Shown here piece after piece: positions 13,038 through 27,111 of a stretch of 64,000 nucleotides of DNA. Each line of letters opens with the position of its first letter. Within the stretch, counting starts at the first letter, position 1. The stretch is taken from assembly GCF_001522545.3 (NCBI RefSeq), contig NC_031769.1, positions 8,794,470 to 8,858,469 of the forward strand, read 5' to 3'. A model generated the notes under the pieces. That model saw nothing but the letters and a program-made list of their open reading frames with translations, was not told where the DNA came from and ran no database searches. Source of the stretch: Parus major. Lineage: Eukaryota > Chordata > Aves > Passeriformes > Paridae. Made by a program: the position numbers and the translations under genes.

Positions 13038-16000
13038 ATTTATTCCAGAGGTAAGTTTGATCATTACCCTCCACCTCAACACTTACAGAAAGATTTTTAT
13101 AAGAGTTTTTACATGCAAAGACTCAAGAAATTACACCTCTAGCAATTCTAACACAGAAAAATTTTTCTGACTGCCTTTCGCAAAGGGTGAATATTGTCTT
13201 CAATTGAAACAAAGACGAAAGCTCTGTACACATTTTAGATTCAGACACTTTTATTTTTGCATCTTTTTAATATGCCACTGATGAAGCAGAAAGGAACATG
13301 GAGTCCCAAGGTAAGAAAGCATAAATGCACATTTTGCTGAATGGAAACCTAAACCCTGCATGAAATATTCACATACTTAACAACTGTACCATGCTTTACA
13401 CATTCACAAATGTATTTATCCCACCCAGAGCCAAAGGGACCATGTGAAGGAGAGTTGACTAAAAAATGCGATTTGAGACCATGTTTTGCAGTGTTGTGTA
13501 TTTTGTGCAGTTTGAATTTCCAAAAAAAACCCAGTAAATCTTTGCAAAGATATGCCATACTACCACACTGACCACCTCACACCCAGAAAACATATTAAAG
13601 GCAGATTTCTACCAAGTGCAAAGATGTAAAAGATTTATAAAATGAGAAAGTTCCACAGCCTCCTTCAAAGAAACTGAATGGTCCAACAAATGATTCTTTG
13701 GCAGATTAGGATAAAGAAAACCGCACAGCAGAGTGGCTGCAAAATGAATGGCTATAAGTAAACAAGAAAGCTGAAATCCCACTGTGTAATTTCTTACCAC
13801 ATGAACAGTTAATAGAAAATATTGGGTCTGCTGAATCGCTGAATTTTATAATTACTATTACAGATTTGACCTCCTTTTCATAGGTTTCCTGCAGACATTA
13901 ATTATTGAAGCTTTGATATTAAAAAACAACAACAAAAAAGGTTTATTTAATACCCCTGCTTCCCCCCTTGATATTGGCTGAAACACAAAGGACAGGTCTG
14001 ACAGCCATGCTAACACAAACCCTGCCAAAATTAGGAAGCATGAAGGCACGAGGTGTTATTGATTAAATCATAACCGGAAAATGGTCAAGGCCAGGCTCTG
14101 TCAGACTGTGGAGAGACACAGCCAGCAGTCTCCAGCGTGCTCACTCCAGGCCTGTGCAGGAGAGAATTTTTGCTAACCTTGAACTCCACAAGCTGCCCAG
14201 GAAGGTCAAGAAATTCTGTCAAAAATGGTGCTGTAGCTGAAGCAGTGACTACATATCAAGCAGCTGCTTCAAGCTGTGGAACGGTGACTACAACCATTTA
14301 ACCTTTTCTATGCAGAGCTATAATGGAGAATTTAAAACAACAATATACAGTCAATATAATTAGATGGAAGAAGTGGGAAATGTATTCAAATATTAAGAAC
14401 AAGCTACTAATTACTCTGAAAGTTGACCCAAATTTTTGAAAATGTTTTAGGGTACTAATGGCTAGCTTTTATTCAAATAGCAGTATACAGCAGCTGATGC
14501 TTCAGCTGAAAATTTTATGAAAGTGGAAATTATAATTCTGGGTAACATGGTATATTGCACATTTCATCAAAGTTATTTTTTTATGGTTGCAGTTTAAAGT
14601 CCTATAATACTAATGGAGAACAGACAAACTCATCGCCAAAGAGGCATAATAAGAAAAAAGCTATTCAAAATAAAATAAAAAAAAAAGAAAATGAAAAAGA
14701 AAAAATACCCCAACAAAATCCCCCTCAAACCAGTTAGCAACATATAAATCCATTTTTTAATCTTCCATTGAAACAAAAACAGCTTCCAAACACACAGAAA
14801 GGGAGGCCTTTAAATTAAATTCACTAGATGAAGGATATGCAAATTACCTGAAGAAGCGGAGCCCTATAATGTTCTGAAAATTCTGCAATAGCCTATTTAA
14901 TTAGTATTTTAATTTATCAGAATAATTCTTTGCACTTGACAATTTATGCAGTATTCCATATAATTAAGCACGTAGCTACAGTAGAATAATTTTGCCTACT
15001 CTCTGTATACCAGTTATTTTAACCTGAAAGAATCTGTGGAAGTCTCTTCTGTGATCTAAATTACAATGGGGACAACTTAATGGCTTTGCTCTATTAGAGA
15101 GCATGATGAGGGTGTTACTGAGTGTTTAAGGGTAGGGATTGTCACCGCTCAGTCTTCACTAACCTGAGGGAGGTCTGATTGTTTTCTGAGGGCAAACGTT
15201 TATTTCCTTTAGCAAAGTTATCTGTCAGTGGCACAGTCAGGAATTGGAGTGTGTGGGTTTGGCAGGTTTAACCTCAGAGTCCACCAGTTATTAGAAGGAG
15301 CAAGTTATGGAGGGCTCTGAGCTGAGCCCCAGCCTCATTACTGCACTTCTGGAAAAAGATTTTCCATCAAGCAGGCTGCCAAGCACAGCTGCACCCTCCA
15401 GCTGGCTCATGGGAGCACACGCTGGCACCAGGGAGGGAAAGGGAACCAGGGAAAGGGTTTCAGCAGGAAGCCTCCTCAGGCTGTTGCAGGATTTACCTAC
15501 CCCAAGGAAGAACTACCCTTAAATATGAAAAATGTTTTTGGGAAGATGGCATCACTCACCAGGAAAACTTGATTTTTGGTGTCTGACTTTGCATGTGTTG
15601 TATTTAATTGAATGTAGGAAAAAAAGTACCTAGGGGCATATGATTCCCTCTATTACCTGCCCATTTTAAAATGAGCAAATTCATGCTCTAGACTTGCTAA
15701 CTAATATTGACTGGACTTCCAGTCAATAAATTGAGGGCAACTAATTCAGATTTACTGTAGGCTGTCAGATGAGTCCTACAATCACTGTTTTCTTCCCATC
15801 AACTTGTTGTAGGGCTCCTTTAAAAGAGCCACATTTAGAAGAATTTCATTTATCTTCCTCTCTGAAAAAAGGAAAGAGAAAAGGAGGACAGAAATTCCAG
15901 AGAGATGGTGCTTATTATAGCTTTTTGCTTTTTAACAAGAATCTCTAAAAGAAGCAAATGTTACATTTATTTACATCAACTTAGACTTTTCTTTCTCCTC

Positions 16001-17770
16001 CCCTACAAGGAACCCTTGAATATTTGGAAAGTTCTTCATAGCAGGGTTCAGAGAGTGTGCCTTTGTCTTTGGCAGGGCCACACACTGTGCCACGCATATG
16101 TACAGCACATCAAAAAGCATAACATGGAATATTCAAAATGCATCAGCTCAGGACAAGAATGACCAACTCAAGTGGCCAGATAAAGTGAGAAGAAGAGTGC
16201 TTGTACTAATTTTTAAATTTTTAAATTTTAAATGTTACAATTAGTGAGGAACAAGTACACAAGCTGCAGGCTCACTCAATAAAACAAAACACAAGGTATT
16301 TTGTCCTCCAATCTTTACAGAGTGATGGCATGAGATAGCTGCTTCATGTGTAATTTCTATTTAACTGGCAGCCAGGCCTGGAATGGAAATGGTTGCAGAA
16401 AAGTCAAAGCTGCATCGCTGTGCTAGGAACAGTCTGCTAAATACTATGTCATATTCAATTTTCAAGTCATTTTTCAAGTGATTTTAATTAGATATTGTTT
16501 CAATCTCATGTGCATTAATTTAATTTCTGATATCAACATTTCAGCTTTCAATCTGTTCAGATGCAGTACCTTGCTGCCTGGAGTAATTTAAAATATTGTT
16601 TGCATCTCCAGCAATTTTGAGAGCACACATCCTTTACAACCTGCTCTAGCCAATAAAACCTACAGATGGAAATTCAGACCATGCTCACCACTCCCTGTGC
16701 ACCTTTGCGTTCTCACAGATTTTGGTATGAGGCAGCTAAATCTCCATGCTCACAATCAAGGAATTTTCCACCTCTGTTTGTCTTTAATTCTGTACAAAAA
16801 ATATATACAGAGGGAAAGGGAAATAGCAACTCTGCATGTTTCCCTAAGTGGGAAATTGGGCCATACTTGAATAACTGTCAAGAGCTGTATATTTTTTAAA
16901 CTTATCCACTGAAGCAATGTCACTTTTCCCATTCTAAACCACCTGCCTCTTACACCCCATGCCCAGGTAATATTCAATGATAGAGCAGCAATGATTTTAT
17001 ACAGCAGGACCTCAGATACCTGTGTCTTTGCATAGATTAGGGATGTATTTTAAATACATTCTTTCTGCATGACTGCTCGTATTGACTTATTTCCACTTCT
17101 TCAATAAATAACTGTTCAATTGTATTTCTTCCTTTAACCTTCCTTTAATATGAGGCACACTGCTATTCTAAAACCTGATATTTAAATTGCAGTAAAGGCA
17201 TTTGGGATGTATGAAATGACATTTTTTTATTTCTCTGGAGCTTTTTTGCTTCATGATGGGATCCATCTCTACAAATTTTGCTGTCTCAACTAAGGAATCT
17301 GTCAAATCTCCTGCATTGCCAAGAGAAGTAAATAGATATCACCAGAGGTTTACTTATCCCATCCTGAGATAGGTATAGTTTATTTATGATATATTTATAA
17401 ATATATGCCTGGAAAGGCCTTCTGCATCAACCAATCCTATTTTTTTTCCACAGGCATTCCCTTGTAAGAAACACATGTACACAAGCTCCAGAATACTTAA
17501 GCAGTGAAACATTTCAATAGACAATGCCATGGCTGCAGAGAGAGATTTTTGTGATGTGGTATGAGGATGATTCTGTTTCTGAAGTATGAACAAACCCAGA
17601 TTCTATGAATTAGAGCTGTAGGAATGAAAAACCTTTATCTATCCTAAACACTTCTTTTTGGCAGAGCTTCAAGAACCCGTTATCAAAAATATTCTCTTAA
17701 ACAATATAAGCAGATTGGTGTCCATCAAAAGAAGAGTTTTGAGGAATAACAAAAATAACCATGCTCTGGA
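13038..17770. other. Unique non-coding sequence
   Basis: No gene seen. Minor items are an A-rich patch at 14654-14706, a degenerate TTTTAAA run at 16208-16233 and a 12-bp imperfect duplication with TTTTTCAAGT cores near 16460-16480. The rest is ordinary AT-rich unique DNA. Confidence 0.5.
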
Positions 17771-17868
17771 TATGTATATTTTGTTATATGTTGTATATAT
17801 GCATATGCGTGTACATGTATGTATATATGTATATAGATGTATATATATGTTGTTATACATTGTATATG
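17771..17868. repeat. Mixed TA/TG/GTATAT microsatellite
   Basis: About 100 bases of TATATG, GTATAT and GCATATGCG units alternating purine and pyrimidine. Open frames through it on both strands consist of Tyr/Ile/His-rich repeats and are artefacts of the tract. Confidence 0.8.
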
Positions 17869-18651
17869 CTTTAGAAACACAAAATATATTTCAATGAATG
17901 CATAACAGTGACAATTTTTAACACTACTGACCATTTTAACAGTGACAATCCAATGCTGCACGTTACTTGACAGAGTGCAGTGCATGTATGTGTAACAACT
18001 CGCTTGCATACTTAAAACACTTATCCATTATTTATAGCAAAAGTTGTACCAATTCAGCCAGTGTTAGCAGAAAATGAAAAAAAAGAAGTGTCATTCCACT
18101 TTTCACATCAAAATTTGTTCACTTAAATATTCCTTGACAAGTTTCAGCTCTGAACAGAAAATTCAGATGAAACAAATTGCAGCATGTTGAGCTGAAACTG
18201 GAGCAGAGCAGTTTCAGGTAGACCAAAGTGCTGTGACTGCCAGTGCAGTGCTTCTCTGCAGAGTTAGTTCTGGATGATTGCTAACGTGTAGATCAACTAT
18301 TAATTGTCCTTTTTAAAGCCCCTGCTTAGCTTAATGTCAAAGTTCACCATCATTTAAACCAACCTCAACATTTAAAAACCAGAAAGCAAGATTCATGGTC
18401 CCAGGTGGGCAAGAAAGACCACCTGGACCTTTCTTACCCTTCCCATGAAGAGCACTTTTGGCCTCCTCACCTTCACTGCACTGTGAAAAGCAACAGTCCA
18501 TAAGACAAGCTTAAGGCTACATCTTTTTTCCTTTTAAACAGACAAGGTTTTGGAATAGCAGTATACAAGAACAGGTTTCCTGCCTTGTTTTATTTATAGT
18601 CAAGAATTCAACAGATTGCTTTAATTTTCTTGGGCTGAAAATAATATTAAA
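17869..18651. other. Unique non-coding sequence
   Basis: No gene or known repeat seen. Confidence 0.5.
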
Positions 18652-18670
18652 AACAACAACAACAACAACA
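18652..18670. repeat. (AAC)n microsatellite, about six units
   Basis: Uninterrupted AAC units follow an A-rich run. The opposite strand reads (GTT)n, giving the poly-Val stretch of a spurious minus-strand open frame. Confidence 0.85.
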
Positions 18671-21209
18671 AGCAGAGAATAGCAATAACTCAGCTTTTCA
18701 AGAGTATGTAATATTCTAGTTTTGTATTTGCTTTTCCCTTCTCTTTGAATAGCCTCTTCTTTCATATAACTCATTTTGATCTCTCAGGATATCCATTGCA
18801 TCTCCTCTTTGTGATTAATTATTTTTAAATAAGCAGAAAGAACCACTGAAGTAATCCAGAGGTTGATAATTATGGTTGTAGCTTTGTAGAAAATCAGGAA
18901 ACCCTGTGATCTTAACTGACCTTCTGTGGTTTCTTTAGAATACATGATGTGTTACTGGGGAAAAGGAAAGGACTAAACCATCTCTCCAGAAGTCTATAAG
19001 ATACTTTTTCTAGACTTTCCATTATTTTTGAACACAAAAGAAACAGACTCAGGAAAACAAATCCAAGAATAGTTGTTGCACTTTTAAAGAAGCAATCCAC
19101 TCCTCCCTAGGGTATCCCTGGAAAGTACACTGACCCTATTTCATATTATAATAATACATAATATTTTAAAATACTGTATTAGCATCTAATTATTAATCCT
19201 CATCTTTGTTATGCTCTACTTTTTTTAGCATTCTCCCATTTGCACTGTTTTGAGTCAGCCTGAAACAGTAAGAAATGTATGAATTATTCTTACACTTATT
19301 TAAAATCTGTCAAAATCTTTGGATGGACACTGTGGTGTATTTGCACTGGTTTATGAAAAATTTAACAGACACTACCACTAATTCTCAGCATGCCAAATGT
19401 TATTTTTAATAAATACACATTCAAGAACTGTCATTTTTTTCCCAGTCATTTCCTCAGTTAATAAAACAGCACCCTGTAGGTTCATTTCTTTAATGATCCA
19501 AAACACAACTTTGAGACACATTATTTGTTATTCATCTACGACTACACTTAATGTCATCCTCGTGGCACAAATGTAACAAGACTGAGTCACAAAAACATTA
19601 GCAATATTTCAACTGACTGGCTCACTAAATCATGAATAGCACAGCTAATGCACAAGGTCATTCACTAACAAAATCTATTTGCTGTGCCTCAGAATAAAAT
19701 GAAAATATTTATTACCAAGGATGCCACTAGTAACAAGAGTCACAATAAAGCTTTCAGATGAGAGTGAATAGGGACGATGTTAACTTGCCCATTGTTTCTC
19801 AGAACAGTTTTTCATAATTCTGCTTACATGAAAATTCTGGAGGCTACTGCATTACCTTTAAAAGGAATTCTTGAAAATCAGAAAGAATGGAAGAACCCTT
19901 ATATTCAGAAATACAGGCCAAATATTTTTTGAAGAATATAAACTTTAACCATTTAATAAAAACACATTATTTTTATCCTCGGATGGGTGAAATGCAAAAT
20001 GAGGAAGATAAATGTTTGCCTACAGAGATAACTCTGTCCTAAATGCATTTACAGGATTTGAATGTGCCTGTGTCTGCAGGTACGAACATTTGATGGGAAT
20101 GAGGAGAAGGATTTAAAAGGAAAGATCTGAGTGTGTGAAGGATGGCTTCTTTGCAGTACTCAAAATATGATGATTATTACAACCTCACCAACAATGCTTT
20201 TCATGGTCAGAATCACTGGGCCAAAGGCACTGTGCTAACATGCTGCTAAAAGGTGGATCCTGTGCAAAAGAGGTCCTATCTACCAAACGAGTAGACAGTA
20301 ATTGGTGGCAGAGGGTTAGAGAAAACAAGGAATGGATATCAGACAAGAGAACAGCAGAATGCCAAAGCTGCCTCCATTCACACAACACTCTTTCTCTTAT
20401 TTTTTGGCATGGGAAGTGATGTGTTCAGCTAAGCCTTATAAATCCTTTAAGAGCTGCAGCACTTTCACTGTTTCACTTTTAGGGGGAGAAGAGACTTATT
20501 GGCAGGGTTTAAAATAAGGAGAAATGGCAGAAAAGGACACCCTGATCAACTCCCCCAGAAGTGCTGGAAGCAAAGGCAAAGCTCTCCCATTCTGTAAATG
20601 GTGATGGAGAGGTCTCTCCTTTGCAGTAGGTTTAACCCAGTGTTCATTGGAATGAGTTTCTGCTGGCATCATCCCTCCCCTAGCAATGCTATGGGAACAT
20701 TTTTAAGGACATCCCTTTGAAGCGTAGAAAAGGCTACCTAGGCTGTGCCACACCCCATGGTGCCAGCTCCATCTGAGCAGGTTATAAATCTGAATATAAA
20801 CCTCTCGTTGGGAAAAATGCTGTTCTGTGTCCCAGATCTCTGTGTGCTTTGTGTGAGAATCCTACATCCCAAAAGAAGAGCATTTTGTCATGCTGTGTTT
20901 TTAAAAAGAAATCAGAAGCAACTGCAATAATGTTCAAACTAAAGATGGGTGAAATGACAGTGAGAGGCTGTGGACTAATGCTGTGAATCAGGAGTCTTCC
21001 CTGATGATCAAACTGTTCACTGTCCATCAAAATGCCAGCTACACCCTCTTATGAATAGCCCCTTATCCTTTGTATTTTCAAAATGTGCATCATTAGCAAA
21101 AAAAATCTGCTATTTAAACTAATTGAGCCTACTTGGTCAATTTTGACTGACGTGGTTTAGAGTGACCACAGGAGCAGCTCCACCAGCAGACACACGACAG
21201 CAGTAACCT
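18671..21209. other. Unique non-coding sequence
   Basis: No gene, RNA or recognisable mobile element. The sequence is AT-rich with scattered short open frames on both strands. Confidence 0.5.
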
Positions 21210-21470
21210 CTCCCAAGGGTATGATAACCTCTTTCATTGGCACTGATACATTCAAAAAGAGACATTGGCCCACAGCCTTTATAAGACTGTCAGACTTGTA
21301 TGGATTATGCAATTTAACACATAGGAATCATTACTGCATACAATTTTCGAGAAATGTAAATGAAATGCCTATCTGCTTTATGCATACATGGGCACAGGTC
21401 ACTATTAGAGTGCCAGCAATTTCAAGCAATTTCTGCATGCTATTTTCGGAAAAAAATTAGCACAATAGCA
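21210..21470. promoter_or_regulatory. Enhancer-like unique block
   Basis: This block is non-repetitive and has balanced composition. It holds several homeodomain/POU-like words (GGATTATGCAATTTAA, TTTATGCATACATG, GCATGCTATTTTC) and isolated CpGs (TTTTCGAGAAA, TTTTCGGAAA) in otherwise CpG-poor DNA. That is the usual look of vertebrate conserved non-coding elements. It is also open for 79 codons on the plus strand, but the translation has no domain. The enhancer idea is inference; an alignment would decide. Confidence 0.28.
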
Positions 21471-21884
21471 TTCTTATGGGGTGAAAACCTATAGGAGAGT
21501 TAAAAGCTCAGTGAAACCTTTTCTGACTTCTGTCTGACTGCTGTGTTTGTCAGGCAGACACTGTCCTACTCAAGACAGGCTGTGAAGTACTCCTAAGACT
21601 GAATAAAGCCATGCTTTTGCCTCCCTGACACTGTAGCCATAGCACAGGTTTGTTTCCAGGGTTTCCTCTTCATGGAAATACATGGAAACTAGCCTTAAAA
21701 TAAGTATTTGCTACTGAAAAAGAAAGGTGGCTATTGCAAGAACAGTATAGATAATTACTTCCTCAGGAAATAATTTTGTGGGAAAGTTGTTTGCATATTT
21801 CCTGATCCTCTTCCTTTTGTAGACTGCTGTATCCATGACTCATTTCTAAAGGAGAACATGCAGTTGTGAAGGTATTTTAAAATT

Positions 21885-22030
21885 ATTTTATATATCTATT
21901 GATATAGATATCTATATACCTGTATATTTATATTACACACCAGAGCTCTGAACTTTATAAATGCCTTCAATAATCTACACATATACACATAACATGCATG
22001 TCTTAATATAAGATGCATATATATAGCTTA
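21885..22030. repeat. AT-rich low-complexity tract
   Basis: TATATATCTATTGATATAGATATCTATATA and following TATA-rich words form imperfect palindromes. This is low-complexity sequence with no transposon ends seen. Confidence 0.6.
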
Positions 22031-22439
22031 TTCCACACTCTACTGTTCAAAAAGGAATACAGAGCTGTAGTATAAACATAAATTAAGTATGAGGTATACA
22101 TCTCCACCCATCAAGATTAATGTATATTATTATCCCTTGACCCCTTCTTAATGCTCCATTTTACCATGTTTCTGAAATATTTATACCATACAGGGTGTTA
22201 AATTATAGCAATTAAGACCATAGTATGGTTTTATTAATATTTCATCAAGAATGTTTCATAATTTGAATTTCCTTGGTGCCCTTCTATTGCTTTTCTGAAC
22301 ACTGGGAATGAAGGGCATTTCTGTCTTGTTATCTTTGCAGAACTTTACCAGCATTTTGCTTCATTTACCCAGAGGCAGAGCTTTGCAGCTACTGCCTTTT
22401 TACCTGGTGACTGATTCATGTAACAGGTTCAGCTTTGTT

Positions 22440-22740
22440 ATAGCCAGTTCTGTGTCTCCAACAAAATAAACACATCAGCAAACCAGAGATGGTCCAGAGA
22501 AGGGCTAATAAGGGAATGGAACATGAAAGCAAGGAGAGGCTGAGACACATGGGTTTGTTCAGCTTGAGGAAGAGAAGTCTAAATGGTAATTCAATTGATA
22601 CTGCCCACTGCTTGGGCAAGATTATAAAAAAGATGTGGCCAGAATTTTGAAAAGACTCATACCAAAAGGACTTGGGGCAAATTACTACAAAGGAAATTAT
22701 AGAGAGAGGCACTTCACAGAGCCTCATCCTCTCTGAGAAA
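22440..22740 (+). mobile_element. CR1 LINE fragment, old and degenerate
   Basis: The stretch GGTCCAGAGAAGGGC ... GAGGCTGAG ... GTTTGTTCAGCTTGAGGAAGAGAAG follows the CR1 sequence encoding the region after the reverse transcriptase, in sense on the plus strand. Order and spacing fit avian and reptilian CR1. Later words (GGACTTGGGGCAAATT) continue more loosely. Stops and indels break every frame, and the 5' part and 3' tail are missing. A minus-strand open frame across it is spurious. Confidence 0.8.
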
Positions 22741-23385
22741 GACATAATTCACATACACACACAATGTCTCCATCCATTTGATATACAGCCATGATACCCC
22801 AAAAGCAGTTGGGGGTTGATGCAAAGCCTCCAGGAACTGACTTCCTTGATACAGAAGTAGGTAGGGGATCTTTAGAGGAAGAGGGATATCAAATTAATGG
22901 GTAGAAAGTCAACATGGAAGGAAAGGGAAAACTCTCCTAACCACAGGCTGAGTCACCCAGACTAAAACAAAAAAGTAACATTTTAGAGTAGTGTTTTCCT
23001 ATGATTCTGAAAGTGTAATTTCAAACACAAAATTAATTTTGGATTTTCTCCTAAAAAAACCCACAAACCAGTATTTTTTCTCCATTCATATGTTTTTACG
23101 AATTTTATGCAGTCTAGAATATAACATGGTAGTAATACTAACACAGAGTGTTAAAATTGACCTAGAAAAATTCCAAGTGAGAGAATAGAAGACTTAAAAT
23201 GACAGTTGTAAAATATTTCATTAATTTTAAAATACTGAGAATGGTTTTTACTAAGTACAAACTACAGCATCTTATTTTTGTTTACCAAATGATTAAAGTG
23301 CTTTTCTGTACTGGAATTATGTCACAAAATACTTTAATATATGGATTTTTTCATTCAGTACTCACAGCCTGTTTTGAAACCAATT
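22741..23385. other. Unique non-coding sequence up to the gap
   Basis: No gene or known repeat seen before the run of N. Confidence 0.5.
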
Positions 23386-23480
23386 NNNNNNNNNNNNNNN
23401 NNNNNNNNNNNNNNNNNNNNNNNNNNNNNNNNNNNNNNNNNNNNNNNNNNNNNNNNNNNNNNNNNNNNNNNNNNNNNNNN
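23386..23480. other. Assembly gap (95 N)
   Basis: Ninety-five consecutive N. The true missing length may differ. Open frames running through the gap are meaningless. Confidence 0.99.
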
Positions 23481-26400
23481 AGTTTTGATTGATAAGAGGT
23501 ACAAAAAGATTCCTACCCCATAAAATCTGCTGAACAGACAAAGTTGACAAATTATCAGGAGGAACAAGTACCTCCAGGGTTATGCTGGAAGGACTTGGTT
23601 GTCGTGGGAATTCATATAAATGGGGGCCCCAGCAAAAGAGCAGTTCTCTATATTACATTGTCACATCACAGGAAGGCTTGATGCTCCTTCAGGTAACATT
23701 GTGCCAGATATAAAAAAAGAGCAATTTCAAGCAATTAGCTGCACCAAAGGTTGAATGAGAAGCTGAATGTCCTGCTGCCTCACAAGTGGGGATAAGAAAG
23801 AGACAGGAGGGTTATTTTCCAGGTGTAGGATGGGTGAGGAGATAAAGGCAAGATAATTTACAGATTGCCCATCTCTTTTTGATGGCTAACTTAATTATGT
23901 GTTCTTTAATTTTGTATCTGGATAATTCCTTGGGTCAAGTTAGAATCACAAATCCTATAAAAACTCATCTTTAATGGATAAAAACAACGAGGTCCTGTAA
24001 ATACAGATAAATATAGGATGGAATCATATGTAAGGTGTATGTGTTTTGTGTGCATGATGTATGGTGCTGCAATAGGACTTGCACATATTTGAATATTCAT
24101 TAGATCTTCAATATCGTGTGAAACAAAATGCAATAAAGGAAGAAAGAGAAACAGAGATAACAGGGAGAAGATGCATCTCTTTCATTTCCCTAATTTCACA
24201 GTGTATAATGATCTACCCATCTATTTTCTTATTTAAAAATATCAACAAGATGTTTGGTATTATAAATTACATTAAATAATAGACATTAATAATGCATTAT
24301 ACTCTTGAATCAATTACAATCTTTAAATTAAATCCAAATATATTAATACTTAAATAATAATTAATATAAAATTAACTTTTAAATATAGCACTGTATTTCT
24401 CGGTGGGAATTATATTAGGAGTGTAGAATACTTTAGGACATAAGCCTATCTAAATCAAATTACAGGCACTTCTGACAATTCATTAAAAGGTATTAGAATA
24501 TACCATTTATTAGATAATTGCAACATATAATTCCATTATTATATAGATCACAGTATGGCATCTACCTCATTCTTTTAAACTGCCACACTATTACTTGTGC
24601 AATTTTACTGTGTACTGTACCACACTTTAAAACTATTTCAACAGCAGTAGTGCTAAAAGAAAACAGCAATTTTATAAAGCCTAATACATCTGAAGGGGAA
24701 AGCACTCAGAGTATCTAAATAAGTTTTCTATGCACATTTTGAACTCCACTTGTTCAAAGTGAAGCGTTGCCTTTGGTGTGAACATGAAGTACTTGGGAGA
24801 GAAGAGCAGAGCGGCATCAAAGGAGGCCCCACATCTGATGCCACAGAATGCATGTATTGATTTCATATTTTGAAAGGCTTCCTTTACCTCGAATACTTTG
24901 CAGATCCAATGAAAGTCTGAACAGACCCCAATGAATTTAAATCCTGCTCTAACTAAAATGTAGTATTTGAGAAGGACATACAAGTTATTCTATTATTAGG
25001 CTTGTTGTTAGCAGGCATGGTAGTAATTCAGAGACAAATAAATGACACACTGGGCTTTTGGACCAGAGAGACTACAAAATCTACAAATACTACTTTTACT
25101 TGTATTTACAATTGTCAGTAGACTGTGAAGAAGCTACTTGAAAGTGTCTTTTATGAGGTAGGCATTTTAACAACAATTAAGTTAAAATACTTAAATAGCC
25201 TATTTTTCTGACCAGTTAATATTATACAATGTGTTTTCAGTCTTCAACAAGTCACAAAGCAATTAAAGTGACTTTTGGATTTCACTTTGGCATTATGTCT
25301 TTTTCACACTTGAAGCTTTTAATTTTATACACTGTTTAGTTTAATTATTAATTAATATTGATTTTTAAAAGGACCATGATAATTTTTTCACTTGTAGCAG
25401 AATCGAGAGATTCTTGTCATGTTCAAAATGCCAAATCCATTTTAAACCTGGGTGCTAGATAATACCACATGTGAAAATTCTCCCAGTAGGGGAGGGAGCA
25501 TTGCACACACAATAAACAATTTTTTTTTTGAGAACCAGGAAAAGGGGTTCTAAAGTGAAAGTAAAGAAGTGAAAATAAGTTGGTAACTGTCTTTTACTTC
25601 CAATGATTAGATTTTGCTTCAAATTTGTTTTAAAATACCTGTTTCTAATGAACACAATTCTTCCCACTGCTCATGTAATCAGCATCTGACCCACAGTCAA
25701 GTTCCCTGGCACAGTCTAGAGCAGATACTTGAGGGAACATAAGATGTTGCTAATAGAAGTTGCAGCTGGTACTCCTCTCACAGAAATTGCTACTCTAGAG
25801 CAGAATCTGTGTTTGTGTCCCGGCTGCCAAGGTGGAACACTGTATCTTGGCATGCTCTGCCCTCCTTGGGCCTGGCAGTGACAAGGGACAGCTGGACACA
25901 TGCCCCAGTCTGCTGAGCTGCCATGGCAATGATAGCCCTTGGCAAAATGAACAAGTAGGAGCCATACATAACATTTCCCATTCTGCAGCTAAAGCTATCA
26001 GAGCATGTCTGCCTCAGTCCTGTAGCTGAAGCCATCCCTGTGCATCCCTGCATCTCAATACAGCCCAATTAATCTCACTTTATTGAGAATTCAACTCTGA
26101 AAAAAGCATATTTTCCCTACTGAGCTTGCAATTTTTTCCTGTTTTGCACTTTTGCTTGAGCATTCATGAACTAGGCACAGTGTCGGTTACTTGGCTGATG
26201 ATACTAAAGTAACATCAGACTAAAGGTGTCTGAACATTTTTTTGGTTATAGTCATAGTATAAAATAGTTAGAGTATAAAATATAAAAATACACATCCATA
26301 CAAAATTCTTTTATGCCTTTGCAAGTTGTCTCCAATATCTGGATCTTATGTCTTTGCCAGACTTAATTTGAAGAACAGTTTTCTGTGCATAACTCTTAGG

Positions 26401-26852
26401 TCATAACTCAGAAGTTCACCCAGGGCTCAAACTTGGAGTGAGCTCATAACCACCTCCCAGTTTCACTGCCATGCTCCATACAGGTGCTGTCGAGGGAGAA
26501 CCACTTGAATCAAGCACGTTGATTTTATAGGGTCACACTTTCATGGGCAGTTGGTTCGATGCCCTCAAAATATCACTGCTGTGCATGAATTTCAGATAGA
26601 CATAAAAGTCATATCAAGCTGCTTCTGCTTTGTGATTGAAAAGAGATTGCATAATATAGACACATCCCCTTTATACAGTAATACCTGCATCAGTAAAAGT
26701 CTTTGTCTTCCATATAAGACAGGGAAGTTGTGAAAGGGTGAGATAAAAGTGATTTGTGTAAGTCACCAAGGAGCCTACTGCCAAAAACAGAACACCTCAG
26801 TTGTTGAGGGAAACCGATGAAAACTCTCACTTAAGACCCTGGGAAAAATCCC
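23481..26852. other. Unique non-coding sequence
   Basis: No gene supported. A TATA-like CATATAAA lies at 23613-23620 just before a GGGGGCCCC patch. The stretch 24740-24960 is non-repetitive with a 100-codon minus-strand open frame lacking any recognisable domain; it could be a conserved non-coding block. 25700-26050 is GC-richer. No repeat family was recognised. Confidence 0.45.
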
Positions 26853-27030
26853 TGTAGTCATGGAGAGCCAAATATTACCCACACTGCCCCCTGAATACTT
26901 GTATGTAAATGCTGCTAGAAAGTTCTATAGTTTCTATGTTGTTATTGGTTAGCATTTGGTGAATATTTTACATATTCCTAATCCCTGGCTCTTTTTGGTT
27001 CCTTCTTCTCAAACTCTGCCCTCAGCCTAC

Positions 27031-27040
27031 CTTATATAAA
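27031..27040 (+). promoter_or_regulatory. TATA box of the candidate LTR
   Basis: CTTATATAAA lies about 80 bp upstream of the ATTAAA signal, the usual arrangement at the U3/R junction of a retroviral LTR. Confidence 0.55.
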
Positions 27041-27111
27041 TTACTTTCTATGCTGGACCCTGGCATTTTTGCCATATACTGTTGTTTGGTTTATGTGTTT
27101 TTTGTTTTGGT

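Noticed and set aside
17669..18009. Overlapping open frames with Tyr/His/Ile repeats
   Set aside because: They are translations of the TA/TG microsatellite.
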